Source: Spirogloea muscicola (taxonomy: Eukaryota; Streptophyta; Zygnematophyceae; Spirogloeales; Spirogloeaceae). Taken from it: a stretch of 41,681 nucleotides of DNA. The stretch spans positions 16,012 to 57,692 of the forward strand of contig WELB01000391.1 of assembly GCA_009602725.1 (NCBI GenBank). The letters are read 5' to 3'. The position numbers were made by a program, and so were the translations under genes. The notes under the pieces are model-generated. The model had not been told where the DNA came from, did no database searches, and worked only from the letters and a program-made list of their open reading frames with translations. Shown here one piece after another: positions 18,618-31,005 of the stretch (positions within the stretch are counted from its first letter, which is position 1; every line of letters starts with the position of its first letter).

Positions 18618-21528
18618 ATGGCCGCCGCCGCCCCCGCGCCCGCCCTGGCCGCCCTCGTCGCCCGCCTCGAGGCCGCCGTGCAGCGCCTGGAGGGCCTGGG
18701 CGCAGGTCTCCAAGCTCCCGAGGCGCCCGCCCCGTCTGCTGCCTCGGCCTCGGCGTCGGCCCCGGTCACGGCCTTCGGCGCCCTGGTGGCGGAGGGCGTG
18801 GGCAAGCTCCTGGCCGCCGCGGACGCCATCGGGCCGGGGCAGGTGCTGGACGCCACGCGGCTGCTGGAGCAGGCCTTCCGCGCCGAGGCCACCGTCGTGC
18901 TCGCCGTCTCCCGTTGCAAGGCACGCACCGCACCCCGCGCTGCTGCCTGCTGCCCAGCTGCCGCAGTCGCAGCTCTTCGCCCGCACGTACTCGAGGCCGT
19001 CGCACCACGCCCTTCAGATCAGCTCGCCGATGAGCTCTGCTGGGCACCTCCATACATCAATGCAGCTCGGCCTGCAGCAGGACCTCCAGGCGAGCGCCAC
19101 TCGAGTGGCCTGAGCTTCTGGATGCAGATCCGCCACTGCTCACAGAGCCTGCCCTGAGCCTGCAGAGTCGATGGTGTGCAGAAGCCAGAGGCGGCAGCCT
19201 TGGGGCCGCTGGTTCAGGGCGTGGCGGATGCGATTGCCCAGGCGCACAAGTTGACCGAAGGTCGTCGCACCGAGAGCTACAACCACGTGAAGGCTGTTGC
19301 AGAAAGCCTGGCTGCACTCAGCTGGGTGGTCTACTCCGGCAGAGACTGTGGTGAGGGCGTCGTGGCAGGGGCACATTGTTACGAGTCTCCAGGCAGCAGA
19401 GGTTCTGTAGGGGTTGGCATTCAGTTTGCAATCTTGCAGCTGGTTGTTGAGTTGCACCAGAAGCGAGGCTGCATCCTCGCCCTGTCTGAAACAGAGTCAT
19501 ATTCACTGCAGGGATGAGCCTGCCTGCGCCACATGTCGAGGAGAGCTGGCAAGCTGCTGAGTTCTTCAACAACAAGGTCGATTGACGCTGACAGACTGTC
19601 CGCTTGGAGCGCTGCACCACACAGACACGGTCACAAGAGTCCCTGCAATTGTTGGCTCATAGCTTGTTCTAGAGACACCCGCAGACATTGCAATGGTGTC
19701 TGGCAGCGCGCTGTAGGTCCTTGAGAAATGCACACTGCCGCTCGTGCGCAGGTGCTTGTGGAACATAGAGGCAAGAATGCAGACCACGTGGAGTGGGCCA
19801 AGGCGTTGAAAGAGCTATACATACCGGGCTTACGGGACTATGTGAAGCAGTTCCACAGAACAGGCCCTGCTTGGAATCCGGTGGGCATTGATGTGGTCAG
19901 TTTTGCAGCAGACAGTGTCCCTGCTGAAAACCCTCCACCTCCACCTCCGCCTGGACCTCCTCTGCAATCTGTGGCACGTCCCCCCGGTCCCCCTCCTCCT
20001 CCTCCTCCACCACCACCTCCTCCACCTCCCCAAAGCACCATGACCTCCAACGCAAAGGCTTCCCAACCTGCACCAACAATGGCCAAGGTGTTTGCCGACC
20101 TCAATCGTGGAGAAGCTGTCACCACCGGTACGCTATGCCTTGCTTGTGAAACTCCACGCCAATGGGCAACTGATACCTTGTCTATACAACTGCTGGGCTA
20201 CATCCACACGTTGTAAGTTGTAGTAAGCAAGCACTTATGCTGCCGCATTGGCCTAGATCACACGTGCATGAAGTCGACTGATGTGCTACTCTTCACTGTG
20301 CCAGGCCTGCGGAAGGTTACAGATGACATGAAGTCAAAGAATCGTGCTGATCGTACAGGAGCAGTACCCGCAACTTCAAGTGGCCTGTCAACAGCTGCCA
20401 CAGGCCAAGTGCCTGCAACAAGCACTTCCAGCTCAGCACCTCCCATATTTGAGCTGCAGCAGGGCCGCAAGTACCTCCTCTAGCACATCCACATTTGGGC
20501 CTGTACTCCGCTTAGAAGCCGTGACAGGACACTGCGCGGCATGCAGCAATTGATCTCCTCATAAGCTTGTAGGTTGTGGAGCATGATTCACGTCTCGTCC
20601 TTGATGGCCAGGTGGGTGATTGAGAACCAGGTCGAGCAACGGGCACTGGAGGTTACGGAGACCTCAGCACGGCAGTCAGTTTACATTTACAATTGTAGAG
20701 GCTGCACAATCAAGGTCGCAGGTGGGTGAATCGGTTTGCCTGTTTGGCATGTCAACCGGTGATGTTTGGTACTTAAAGGCAGATTGCAGCTGACGATATT
20801 TTCTGTGCAGGCAAGGTGAATAACATAACAGTGGACAAATGCATCAAGACTGCCCTTGTGTTCCAGGTCAGTGGTAGGCATGGAGCCAAGAGTGTGAGAA
20901 GTCCTGAGATATTCTGATGGAGCAAGCTGCTTAAGGGCAAGATTTTACGAGAAACTTAGCCCAGCTATGGATTTGCTGCAGGACGTGGTGGCTGCATTTG
21001 AGGTTGTCAACAGCACAAGTGTGGAAATCCAATGCCAGGTCCAACATCGTCATACATGCCCAGCAAGGCTACCATGCTTTGAGGCTGTTCTTAATCTGGC
21101 ATGAGCTGACTGCTGGTCGAAGACTGATGTGATCAGATGTTGCTGGTTGACAGGGTATAGCGCCTACCATTGCTGTGGACAACACCAATGGCTGCCAGCT
21201 GTACCTCAGCAAGGACTCCTTACAAGCAGCTGTGACCACCGCAAAATCCAGCGAGGTTAACGTGCTTGTGCCAGGCCTGTCTGCAGAGGATGACCCTGTG
21301 AGTGGCCTACCACCAGCCCCACCTGAGAGCTCAACTTGCGACACGATTCTTGACAATGACTGCTTCTCATAATGCCATTGCCAGCAGAGAGATCAAAAGC
21401 TACCAACTCATGCCTTCTGTCTGCATGTATCTACGATGCAGGTGGAGCACGCCTTGCCAGAGCAGTTCCTGAACGAGTTTAAGAACGGTAGATTTGTCAC
21501 CACACCAGTGTCTCATTCAGGTGGTTAA
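18618..21528 (+). CDS. CAP1: Cyclase-associated protein (CAP/Srv2), actin-turnover regulator
   Basis: Cytosolic actin monomer recycling factor working with cofilin. Ten exons in phase give 510 aa: 18618-18920, 19182-19350, 19512-19576, 19752-20127, 20305-20470, 20612-20721, 20811-20866, 20982-21038, 21154-21297, 21442-21528. Order: N-terminal oligomerisation helix (ALVARLEAAVQRLEGL); helical-folded domain (HVKAVAESLAALSWV, GMSLPAPHVEESWQAAEFFN, NADHVEWAKALKELYIPGLR); a poly-proline region in exon 4; GLRKVTDDMKSKNRADRTG; then the C-terminal CARP beta-helix (GKVNNITVDKC, DVVAAFEVVNSTSVEIQCQG, VDNTNGCQLYLSKDSL) ending TTPVSHSGG. Intron 1 appears to use a GC donor at 18921. The start context is GGGCCATGG. 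Confidence 0.95.
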
Positions 21529-21877
21529 GATCAATTGTGTGAATGCTACGAGCGATGTACAAGCACAGCAATGCATGCAACGATTGCGTGGTATGTTGTT
21601 TGCTTGTGGACACATCATTAAGAAAGGCTGCCTGTGGACACTCCAAGGTGTGCCAAGCAATAACCTTTGTCAGTCAGAGACCTTCGTAAGAAGAAAGTAA
21701 GAAAGTAAGAGTGACCAGAATGAAAGTCACGTCAATACACGATTCGCACCTGAACTCTCTTGCCAAGAAGCAAGAGCAATGAGAAGGTAACACCACACCC
21801 TAGCTCGTATAAATTTAGAAGTACAATACTCGAAAACATGGCAACCAATGCCCAGCTTTGCAGCTCGCACTGCCACT
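21529..21877. other. Convergent 3'-3' spacer between CAP and ABC1K8
   Basis: About 350 bp separating two stop codons on opposite strands. AT-richer than the coding regions, with several TGTAA/TTGT-type motifs. No ORF, RNA gene or dispersed repeat seen. Confidence 0.5.
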
Positions 21878-24800
21878 TCACGCTGTTCCTGTGATGACCT
21901 TCTCTTGCCGTTCAAGTTTCCTGATGGCAAGGAGACCAAGAAGAACTTGCAGCCCAAACACCCCACTTGCTGCAAGAAGAGCTGTAGCCTGTGCCTGCGT
22001 AGACGTGTTGTGACCTTCATGAGGCCTGCTCAACAGCAAGGAACAGCATTGAGGTTCCTATCCACGAATTTGTGGTTGTATTACTTACCCTCAAAGAGTT
22101 TGTATACAGCATACTTGCAATATTGAGTAGGGTTGTCGCCAGCAATGCCTGCCAGAATGCCTGCTTGTGTCAGAATAGTTGATATACACGTACTTACTGG
22201 GCACCTCAAAGGAACCAAATGACATCAATGTCTGACAAGTGATGCATCAATTTTGAATTTGTATACATTTCCAAGCGTCTTCTGGGTGATCGTAACCCTT
22301 TTCACGGCACGCTCTGCCTCCAGTGCTCTCACACGCAGCTTAAGGTCACCTTGCTCCTGCAGTGAGGATTGAAGATAGCAACCTAGGATCATGTTATGTA
22401 GTCACACCGACTTGAGCAGGGACAAGGCCCAAAAAGCAACATTCAGAAGACAAGCATATACTGCCTCACATTCTAGGACCCACTCAAGTCTGTGTGTGTG
22501 TGTGGGGTAGATACCCCAGCCAAAGGGATGACGTTCAACATTACTACAATCAATAGACATGTTCAGTAGAAGAAGAAGGCCAGCCTCACCAGTCGCTTGA
22601 TCACGTCTACCACCTGCTCTATTCGATCCGCCTGCCTCACGAGATTTGACAATGCTCGTGCTTGTCTGTTCCATCTGTCCCTAAGGTCCTGCAATGCCCA
22701 TTGCAATAGTCTCAGCTGTTGTAAATGCATGATCTTGTCTTGGTATGGCAACAGCAGAAGTGCAGGCAGGAACATTCACCAACAGGCTTCTCACCTTGAG
22801 TACAAAATCTGCGCCTGCTTCTCTAAATCTCAGCAACTCCAGAGCATAACTGCACATGCTGAAAAAGCACTTGATGCCTCCATGCACAAATTGGTAGCTC
22901 TTCCTATCAAGTCATGTGCACGCCAAAACAGAGCATGTATTGGGCCTTCTATGGCTGATGCAATGGTGCACGCCACAAGCACAGCAAGCCAGCAGAATAA
23001 AAGGTGCAGGCTCATCCACTCACGGCTTCGCAATTTCAGAAATGTCAAATCTTGTGTCCAAGCCCTTGCCAATGCCATCGAGCACTGCACATGAATGCTT
23101 GCACATGCACTCTCTCAACTTCTCGAGTGACAGGGTCTACACAGCACCTAGCATACCTCTCTAGCTGGTCATGGTAACCTGCTGCTCAAATGACCTCCTT
23201 ATGCACTTATAGCAAAGTGGAAAGGAGTTGTAACAGCAAAAGAATAGCAACTAGCTAAATGTTACTGAAGCAGCATATCTGACTGCCAACTGAGGCTGTC
23301 AGGAATGAGGCTGTCAGGAAGGTGCTGTACCAGAGAATGCTCGCACCACGAAGGTGAAAGTAGCAGGGAATCGAAAAGGTTGGTCTGCACCAATTGCCAG
23401 GAGATCCTCCCCTGCCAACAGGATAACCAGAATACAATCACACCTCTTGCAAATCATTCCAACTGCTGGAGAAGGTTGCAATGGCTCGCTGCACTCACCT
23501 ATGGTTGCCAAGCGTTGATTCCGTTTGGCTTTTGCCTCCTCCTTGGTGAGTTTCTTTTTGAAACCCAGACGCTTTTCTGCACCCTCTTTTTCTTTCTGTT
23601 GAGCTTTCAAGCGCTCTTCAAAACTGCACAGCAAATAGATGTCCCAAGTCAAGCATTGTCAACGCACACGGAGTTAGTCGAAGCCTCGCGGACCTGGAAG
23701 ATTCTAGAAGCACATCCAACGAACTGCTAAAAAGGAGACTAACCTATTCAGGAAAAACTGAGCGGTTCTGCGAACGGCCGTCCGATCCCCAGTGGGAACA
23801 AGGACCCCCATGTGGACCATGGCGTCCAGCACTTTGTCGGGATCCTTTTGGTAAACTCCATAGAATGCCTCCATGAGGCCCTCTCTGATATTGGGACTAA
23901 TACTGCAAGCCACACCAAGCGCACTTGGCTTTGCTTCAGAAAGTTGCCAAGCAAATTGAGTGAGAGGAAAGCACTGGGACCCTTCAAACAGCCAGCAAGT
24001 GAGCTGGATGGCCTTCTCTTTGTGGGCAATTTGTAGAGGCAAACCTTCCCATCATGCCAAAATCGTAGAATATCCTGCACAAGCAAGCAGTGCGAAGGAT
24101 GTGAGAGGAGCAGCTGCTACAACGAGCTCAAATTGCACACTTCCACATGGAAGGGATCTCAAACAAATTCCTGTCCATCACTTGCTTGCGCATAACTCAA
24201 TCTCTTGCTTTCCTGCAGCTCAGCAAGGTTTTCAGGCGCTGTACTAGTCCAACACAGGTTGTGCTACTCAGTAGAAAGGTCAACAGAATGTCAACTCACA
24301 AGCGGCCTCCATCTGTGTCGTCCACTGCAATGTTTCCAGGATGCTGTCATCCACACAGAATAAGGGTTTTTAACAGCTACTCACATTGTTGCACAGCCTA
24401 GATCAATGCAGTACTTCCCTGTGTTGCTTCAGATCATCTCCTCTGAAACTGATGCAGTCACTTCCTGATGATTGAATAGATAATTGTTAGAGGCTCACAG
24501 GGTCAGCATGGAAAAACCCATGCTTCAATATCTGCTCCAAGTATGACTCCACAGCATATCTCGCCAACCTGACAGAGCCAAGCTTCTACCTTCAGTCAAT
24601 CCTGAAGTCACATGTATACCCAGCAAGTACTCTTTGGACGTGTGGCCACTAGGCAAGGCAATACGTGCAAAGCTCCTCCTACCTCAATATGTAGGAAATC
24701 AAGAACATCTGGCATGTTACAGGGACCAAACTACCTGGCACGGTCAACCCCCAACTGATCTAGTGCTGCTATGCGATTGATCTTTATGCCTGGTGCAAAC

Positions 24801-26990
24801 TCCATCACCAAAATCTGTTTAAACAGAGACAGGTAAAATTCAGTGATTGAACATTAATCACAACATGCACCTCCTGCTGCAAAAGTTCTCCTTACAAGCG
24901 TTGTCGATAGATGATTTTAGAGGACTGGCACTCATCCTGACAGTGACAATCAGCATCGCTCAACAGCAAGCTATCCATCCTCCTTGTTGTGGCCAATTCG
25001 TTCACAAGGCAAGCTCACTCGCGATGTTGTATGCTCCCAGTAGATCTCAGGAACCTTCACGTAAGTGGTACTTTCGAAGTTCTTGCGAAAGCGATCAGCA
25101 TTCTTTCCTTCTTTGCTGTAGTCAATCTCCTCATACAAGACAGTAGCACACTCATCATAAACGGCCACCCAGTCGCGCTTGGCACCATCAGATTTGGGGT
25201 CGATGTTTTGCAGAAATTGAGCAATAACCTGCCAAGGAGAGAATTGGCAGTGCTGTGAGCTGTGTGACAAGCTGTCAACTACATTAGTCAGGTTCACCAG
25301 CATTTCAAGCTACCCAGTTTCAGAGCTCAGAGATCTCTTGAAATTTGAAAGCACATCGAGGAGGAGAAATGGAACAGGAAACTGGTGGTCAGAATGGATG
25401 AAGTAGACCCGCAGGTTCTTGAGGTCGACGTCAAAGAGATCCTTCAGGCCAGGTCGCTGCACCTTAACCACCACCTCCTTCCCCTTCAACCGCGCGCGGT
25501 ATACTTGACCTGCTTAGTGCTCAGCAAGTCATTGTCAGGTTGCCATGTCCTCCAGATGCACGTGTCATCAGTAACGTGCTGATGTTGCATGTGTCTGACG
25601 CAGGGTAACTTGAACAAGAGGAGAGTCAAGACTAGCGCTTCACGTTGTCAGACTGCCGGTTATCCACTGGACGCACTTCTAGACATGAAAGGCTCCTCAA
25701 TTTCTGAAGCTGACAGTGGGCAAGACGTACCAAGAGAAGCGGCAGCAATTGGGTTTCTGTCAAATCTCTCGAAAACCTCGCTAACGGGTCTGCCCAACTC
25801 TTTCTCGACGATTGCAAGCGCAGTCCCGGAATCAAAAGGTGGCACTTGGTCCTGCATGTCCAACCCTGCCGATAGGTTGAGCAAGGTAGGCACCAACCTC
25901 CGTAAGCAGGAGGTCAGCTCTCAGCTGTTGTCATTGACTTCGCTTGAGAATGTTCGACAGTGTGATGCAGGTATAATTGCTTGCAATGTACCCTACCCCC
26001 TTAGCAAGCAGAACTGCACCGGCCAAATCTGACACCTGTGGTCATGAAGTACCATCCGAGGCTTTGGCGCTCGCCCATCGTTGACAACCACTGCCCTGGA
26101 GCCTGCCATCACACCTTCCAGCTAACTTACAGAGCATGAGCACCCCGAGCTGCTCGCACCTGGAGCTCCGCGAGCTGGTCAACGTACTCCTTTGCAAGGA
26201 TGTCGACTCGCGTTGAGAATTGTTGCCCTAGTTTGATGAATGTGGGTCCAAGTCGGAGGAGACCTTCCTTGAGCCACTTGGCTAGCTTCATCCTCTTCTC
26301 CTTCTGTCGAGCGGCGTCTTTCTCCTTGCTGTTGCGCCACAACTTGAACGCAAAGCTGAGCACAAAGGTCCAGATCTCCAGGGTGCGCGCAAGGATGCCA
26401 TAGGTCTTGAAACGACTCCACTGGCCTCCCGGGGCTACAGAAACCTGCACAGTGCAAAGACCCGCAGCCAAACGATTTGGTGCCCTGCGGCTGCACTACA
26501 GACTTGCGCAGCTCCGAAGGGGAGAGAGAGAGAGACGCAAGCACGAAGCAGCTCCCTGGCGGCTGCATCGACGGCATGCTGCACGTTGCCGGGTGGTGCG
26601 CGTGCCTTGATGTTCTGGTCAGCCGCGGCCTTGAACCACGGGACATCGTCCTCCTCCGCGATGCACTCCGCTCGGGTGGCGCAGGCCGGGGCCTGGTCAA
26701 GGAGGGAGGCCGAGGTCGCGGCAGCTGCGCCGTTCTCGGAAGCCAAGGTGGCCACCTCGCCCGCGCTCAGCTGCAGGGGCCGGTCAGCGTCGAGTGCGCT
26801 CCTGGCAGCGACGACGGCGTCCAGAGCCGGCGCAGGCCGCGCCCGGGCTGCTCCGTTCTGCGGCGGAGCAGCGGCACGGACGGCCCCGTTGCCGGAGTGG
26901 TGGGCAGCATCGCCCCGGTGGCCGACGGCGTCGTCGCCGTGGGGCTGGCTGCCCGGGGGGGTGGCGGCGGCGGCGGGGGGCTCGGCNGCG
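21878..26990 (-). CDS. ABC1K8/OSA1-like chloroplast atypical kinase (ABC1/UbiB family)
   Basis: Chloroplast-envelope ABC1K protein linked in plants to iron and oxidative-stress homeostasis (family knowledge). Minus exons after the first, all in phase (599 aa): 26444-26160, 25851-25731, 25509-25409, 25228-25019, 24814-24735, 24568-24499, 24343-24300, 24074-24045, 23902-23744, 23623-23499, 23411-23331, 23084-23024, 22849-22795, 22688-22590, 22356-22267, 22160-22089, 21994-21878. The kinase core is intact: KxGQ in [12 protein letters not shown], Ala-rich loop [18 protein letters not shown] lysine, EEIDY, HADPHPGN and YDFGMMG. The C-terminus ends VITGTA, as in plants. Exon 1 (about 26550 to the N at 26987) is GC-rich and Ala-rich, fitting a transit peptide; its start and donor are unresolved. 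Confidence 0.93.
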
Positions 26991-27119
26991 ATCGCCTGTG
27001 GCGGCGGCGGGGGGCGGGCGGGCCGCGCGCCAGGCCACGGGAGGCCGAGCCGAGCCGAGCCGGCGGGAGCTGCTGGGCTGCGGAATGCGGCTACTCAGCA
27101 ACTCGAGCCTCGCTCCTGC

Positions 27120-27470
27120 TCCGGGCTGGCCAATCACCGCTGCTTCTTCTTGAGCCACCGCCCTCTACATCATTCCTCCTCCTCCTCTGGGCTGGCTTTT
27201 TCTTTTTTCCAGCCCCTGTCCTCACTGGGCGAGCACTTTCTCCTCCCTTTTCCAGCCCCGATCGTTCATGGGCGCGCCCTTTGCACATCGTCCTTGAAAG
27301 AAAGAATATGGGCTCGCCCATAGAGAAGAGGGGCACATCGTCCTTTGTCCATTCTTTTTTGGGCTGGCTTTTTCCAGCCCCTATCCTCACTGGGCTGGCC
27401 CTCCTACTGGAAAGAAAGTGCTCGCCCATACTGGCAAGCGTCTTTCTCTCTCTCTCTCCGCAGGCCTTAG
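27120..27470 (+). repeat. Tandem hairpin-core units next to the ABC1K8 5' end
   Basis: Forward cores at about 27124, 27195-27235 and 27360-27400 (GGGCTGGCTTTTTCCAGCCC..CTATCCTCACTGGGC), with a reverse GGGCTCGCCCATAGAGAAGA segment at 27308-27330. The block begins about 130 bp upstream of the N in the kinase first exon. Confidence 0.6.
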
Positions 27471-27479
27471 TTGCATATT

Positions 27480-27960
27480 ATAGAATGCGGCTCTCACTTG
27501 GTTCGCAGCGCTCGCAAGCATTGGCTCTTCATCAACGTGCAGGGGCACTGGGCGCTCGGTGGCTTGAGCTACTTAACCAGCTCGCCCGCCACGCAATCGC
27601 CCGTCGCTTCCATGGTGAGCCGGTAGACTTCCCTGCAGCCGGGTCGCTGGCGCAAGTGTATCGCATGCTCCTGGCCGTCTCGCTGCAGAGGTCCATGGCC
27701 CGTGCGCTGCACCTTTGTGCCGGAAGAGCCCTAGCTGCTGCCACTGGCTCTGTCCAGGGGACCCACTTCCAGGACCCTAGCATCTCTGATCTGCGGCTGC
27801 TCTGCAAGGGTTACTGAGTCATTCGTAATTGCTTTGTTTCTTCTTGTGCTTGTTTTTCTTAGAGCTTCCCCTGGCTCCCTTCTCGTACTTTGTCCATTCT
27901 TTCTTGGGCTGGCTGTTCCAGCCCCTATCCTCAATGGGCGAGCTGTTTCTTCTAAGTCAG
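27480..27960 (+). mobile_element. Chimeric LINE C-terminus (subfamily 3 joined to subfamily 1) with 3' UTR
   Basis: The frame first gives RMRLSLGSQRSQALALHQRA, as in subfamily 3. It then switches after AG to ALGARWLELLNQLARHA, GSLAQVYRMLLAVSLQRSMA, LHLCAGRALAAATG and SISDLRLLCKGY, stop at 27817, as in subfamily 1. The 3' UTR with a hairpin core (27905-27945) follows. It is the longest subfamily-1 segment that stays open in the window, and still lacks the RT catalytic core. Confidence 0.65.
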
Positions 27961-28059
27961 GCCTCCCGCTTTCGTGGCAGCGCTCCAGCTCCCTAAGTTA
28001 GCTTGTCGGATTTGTTTGTGCTCACCCGTGGTACTGATGTCACCTGCGGCACCTTAGGT

Positions 28060-28170
28060 TAGGTCTCCGTATTATGTAGCCCTGTTTAGTTTGCCCTAGA
28101 CTCTGCCTGAACAATGTATCGGCTTGAATTGGCCTCCATTTGCGCCCCGCGCGCCTTCTCTCTCTACACA
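28060..28170 (-). repeat. Second short dispersed repeat
   Basis: The inverse of 7740-7880 (GGCACCTTAG..GTCTCCGTATTATGTAGCC .. AATTGGCCTCCATTTGCGCC). It also matches the tandem pair at 18268-18400. The related piece at 29145-29195 has the same orientation. Confidence 0.65.
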
Positions 28171-28199
28171 GCATGGCGATGCCCGCCGACGTAGTCGGG

Positions 28200-29560
28200 C
28201 GGGTAGCTTAGGGCATTCTAGCGTCCCGCAAGCCAAAGTTTTGAAGCATAAGGAGCTCTTCCGAAAGTGTGTGGATGACTGTGAGACCCTGAGGCAGCAG
28301 CCACAGAGAAGGGCTCGCCCATAGACAGTGAGAGCCAGCCAAGGAAGGAACAGACAAGGTCTCCAGGGGCTGAAAAGGTGCAGAATGACTGAGCAGCAGA
28401 GGGACTGTGCGAGCCGAGGCGGGTAGCCCTGGCGCCCTATGCCGTCGTGACCACTGACGTATACAACCGCTCACACCAAGCCCAATGTGCCACCAAGGCT
28501 GGGTATGCGGTCGCCTGCGCCGCTCGGGCCAAGGAGCTCAAGTATGCTGATCATCCGCGGGAAGACTAGTTCTTCCCGCTGGCTAATGACACGCATGGGG
28601 CGTTGGGCGCTCGGTGGCTCGAGCTGCTCAACCAGCTCGCGCGCCACGCCATCTCCGCCGCTTCCATGGGGAGCCGTTGGACTCTCCTGCAGCCGGGTCG
28701 CTAGCGCAGGTGTACCGTATGCGCTTGGCCGTCTCGCTGCAGAGAAAGAGTGTGTATTAAGAGATGGAGGGCCATGTGTGGCCAAGTACAAAGGTAAGCA
28801 CATTGACAAATGTATGTCACCCTGCTGCTAAGCTGACCCGCTCAGTAACCACGAGTCAGCACATAGAGGTCACTAACTGATGCCCGAATACCGGACGGCA
28901 CTAGACAACCTCTAGAGCTACCAGCTAAGGCTCGACCAGCTTTTTGATGCAATGCATGAAATGCAATGCATGGCCGTCTCGCTGCAGAGGTCTATGGCCC
29001 GTGCGCTGCACCTGCGTGCCGGCAGAGCCCTCGCTGCTGCCTCGGGCTCTGGCCAGGGGACCCGCTTCCAGGAGCCCAGCTCTGACCTGAGGTGCTTAGC
29101 AGGGGTTACTGAGTGCTTCGTAGTTGCTTTCTTGTAAGGCTAGAATTGGCCTCCCTTTCAATTTCATGCGCACCGCGCACCTTCTCTCTTTCTCTTTGTG
29201 CTTGTTTCTCTTAGCGCTTCCCCTGACCCCCTTCTCGTACTTTGTTCTTTTTGGGCCCCTATCCTCAATCGGCGAGCCCTTTCTTCTATGCCCGCTCACT
29301 CCCGCGGGGGGGCGCCGCGGTGTCAGCCTGTTTGCAGGCTCATGCTTTGCAGCAGGAAGCTAGGCAGGCTTTAGTTGGTGGCAGAAAGGCTTGAAACTTG
29401 TCGTCCGTTATTCACGGATCGATTGGCAGTCTCTATTAGTTGACCCATGGGAACTGATGTTCACTCTTAGCATCAGGTAATAATCTTCTGTAGATGTGCT
29501 TGCTTCTGCAATTGGCTACTCAGGCCCTCCATCAGGCCTTCCACACTGCTTACTCGCTTT
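28200..29560. mobile_element. Nested LINE 3' fragments of subfamilies 1 and 2 in both orientations
   Basis: 28300-28345: reverse hairpin unit. 28420-28735 (+): an upstream part of the subfamily-1 RT C-terminus, YAVVTTDVYNRSHQ, CATKAGYAVACAARAKELKY, an in-frame TAG, then FFPLANDTHGALGARWLELL; the DV..A..A..AKE..KY..F.PLA.DT.GALG layout is typical of LINE ORF2 after the RT core. 28745-28950 (-): subfamily-2 ORF end and 3' UTR. 28960-29110 (+): SLQRSMARALHLRAGRALAA. 29290-29395 (+): subfamily-2 relic (RVSACLQ..LVGGRKA). 29490-29540: subfamily-2 3' UTR. Several elements have inserted into one another. Confidence 0.6.
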
Positions 29561-31005
29561 TCACCAGAGACCTCATATCTCTCCCATCCGCCGCCCCAGC
29601 ATTCCTCCAGACTCCCTCTGTGTACGCTCAGCTAGCTTTCACGGCGCGCCTTCATAGCTGTGCAGCCGCTCCTCTCTTGGCTCCCCGCACTAGATGTCGA
29701 AGTCGTACTTGCTCATCTTAAGTACTAAACCCCCCTCAGTCTTGCTTCTGCCCTACTTCATAACAGCTCGTCGACTAGAGCTTCGCTATAACCATGGTTG
29801 CACTCCTGCTGCCATTGGCTTGACGAGCAGTCCTTGAATATACGGCTTGGCCTCCCTTTTGATCCACGGACACTGCGCAGGTTGGAGCAGTAGCCCCACA
29901 CCCCTCCCCCGCGAATGTAGAGATATAGTGAGCCAGCAAATTGGGCAAACCATCCTGTAAGATGCCGCAGTATGCGGAACAGTGAGCAGGCTGAATAAGC
30001 ATCTGCTAAGCCTAGTGGGTTGTGGAAAGCGCTCCTGGTGAGAAGGGGTAGCCTAATGCATCTGGCTTGTTTCTGCATCTGAGGCGACTGCCCTGCCCCG
30101 GTGCGCCTTAGCCATGGCTGCCACCCCACCTGGGTGTGGGGAGCCTGTGCTTATCTGAACTGTACCTGCCGTCATGAGCGGATCTAAGTCTGTACCACCG
30201 ATGCTGGGCAATCTGCTGGGTCAGTGAAGAATCAGGACATCGAAAGTAGCTGAAGGCAGCCATGAGGTAGGACGTCAAGAGTTGCCAGAGCAGATAAATT
30301 CAACACCCACACCTCCCTTTAGGCGCAACTACTGAGCTGGTCGGTATAATGGCAGAAGCCACTTCGATCCATTAACACTTCATAACATGTATACCCTGTG
30401 CAGAACAGACTCCTGGCGATGACCAAAAGGACCCTCCCTCGCACCCGCGTTCTTGTTGCTGCTTCCGCTCCTCGCACCTGCTTGCCTGCCCAACTCTCTC
30501 CACTCTTTCAGGCTGCCCTTTTGCAGCCACCATTTCGTATACACGGGTGCGCCTCTTTCTTCAATTGCCCCCCAACTCCTAACGCAGTCCCCCAACAAGC
30601 CGAGCTGCAGCATGTGGCCAGGAGATGCAGGTGCTTCGGCAGAAACCCACTGTCCTGGGTTTGACAACCCCCGCAAAGGCCCTTGGTCCTCAGCCAGGAT
30701 GCTCTGCACTCACTCACTGCCTCCACATCAGCACAATAATAAGACAGCTGGGTAAGGGCAACTAGATCCTTGGAGCATGGACGCAGAGGAGGACCAGCAG
30801 TCGCATATCAGTGGTGTAAACTCGCAAATTTTGAAATTTAAGTAGCTGCGAGCTGCTTACTAGCCTCACATGACAGTCCACCATGTAGGGGAGACAGGAG
30901 CATAGCCAAGAGCAGCATGCACAGAGACTGAACACCCAAGGTGGGACGACCCCATCCCTCTCTTTGGCAGCCAGGCTGGCCAACCCACACCAGCTCTGGT
31001 GCCCT
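29561..31005. other. About 1.4 kb without a recognised gene
   Basis: Open stretches exist (for example minus strand 29758-30129, ending EALVDELL and stop), but none has a family match, a good ATG or a convincing splice context. No dispersed repeat of the window is obvious. It could hold a gene too diverged to recognise, or the 3' flank of the zinc-knuckle gene. Confidence 0.35.

Noticed and set aside
26477-27817. 446-aa plus-strand ORF
   Set aside because: Its first half is the antisense shadow of the GC-rich ABC1K8 first exon. Its second half is hairpin repeats and a LINE C-terminus. It is not one gene.
29758-30129. 123-aa minus-strand ORF as a gene
   Set aside because: It lacks an ATG at the ORF start, has no recognisable motif, and the length is expected by chance at this composition.
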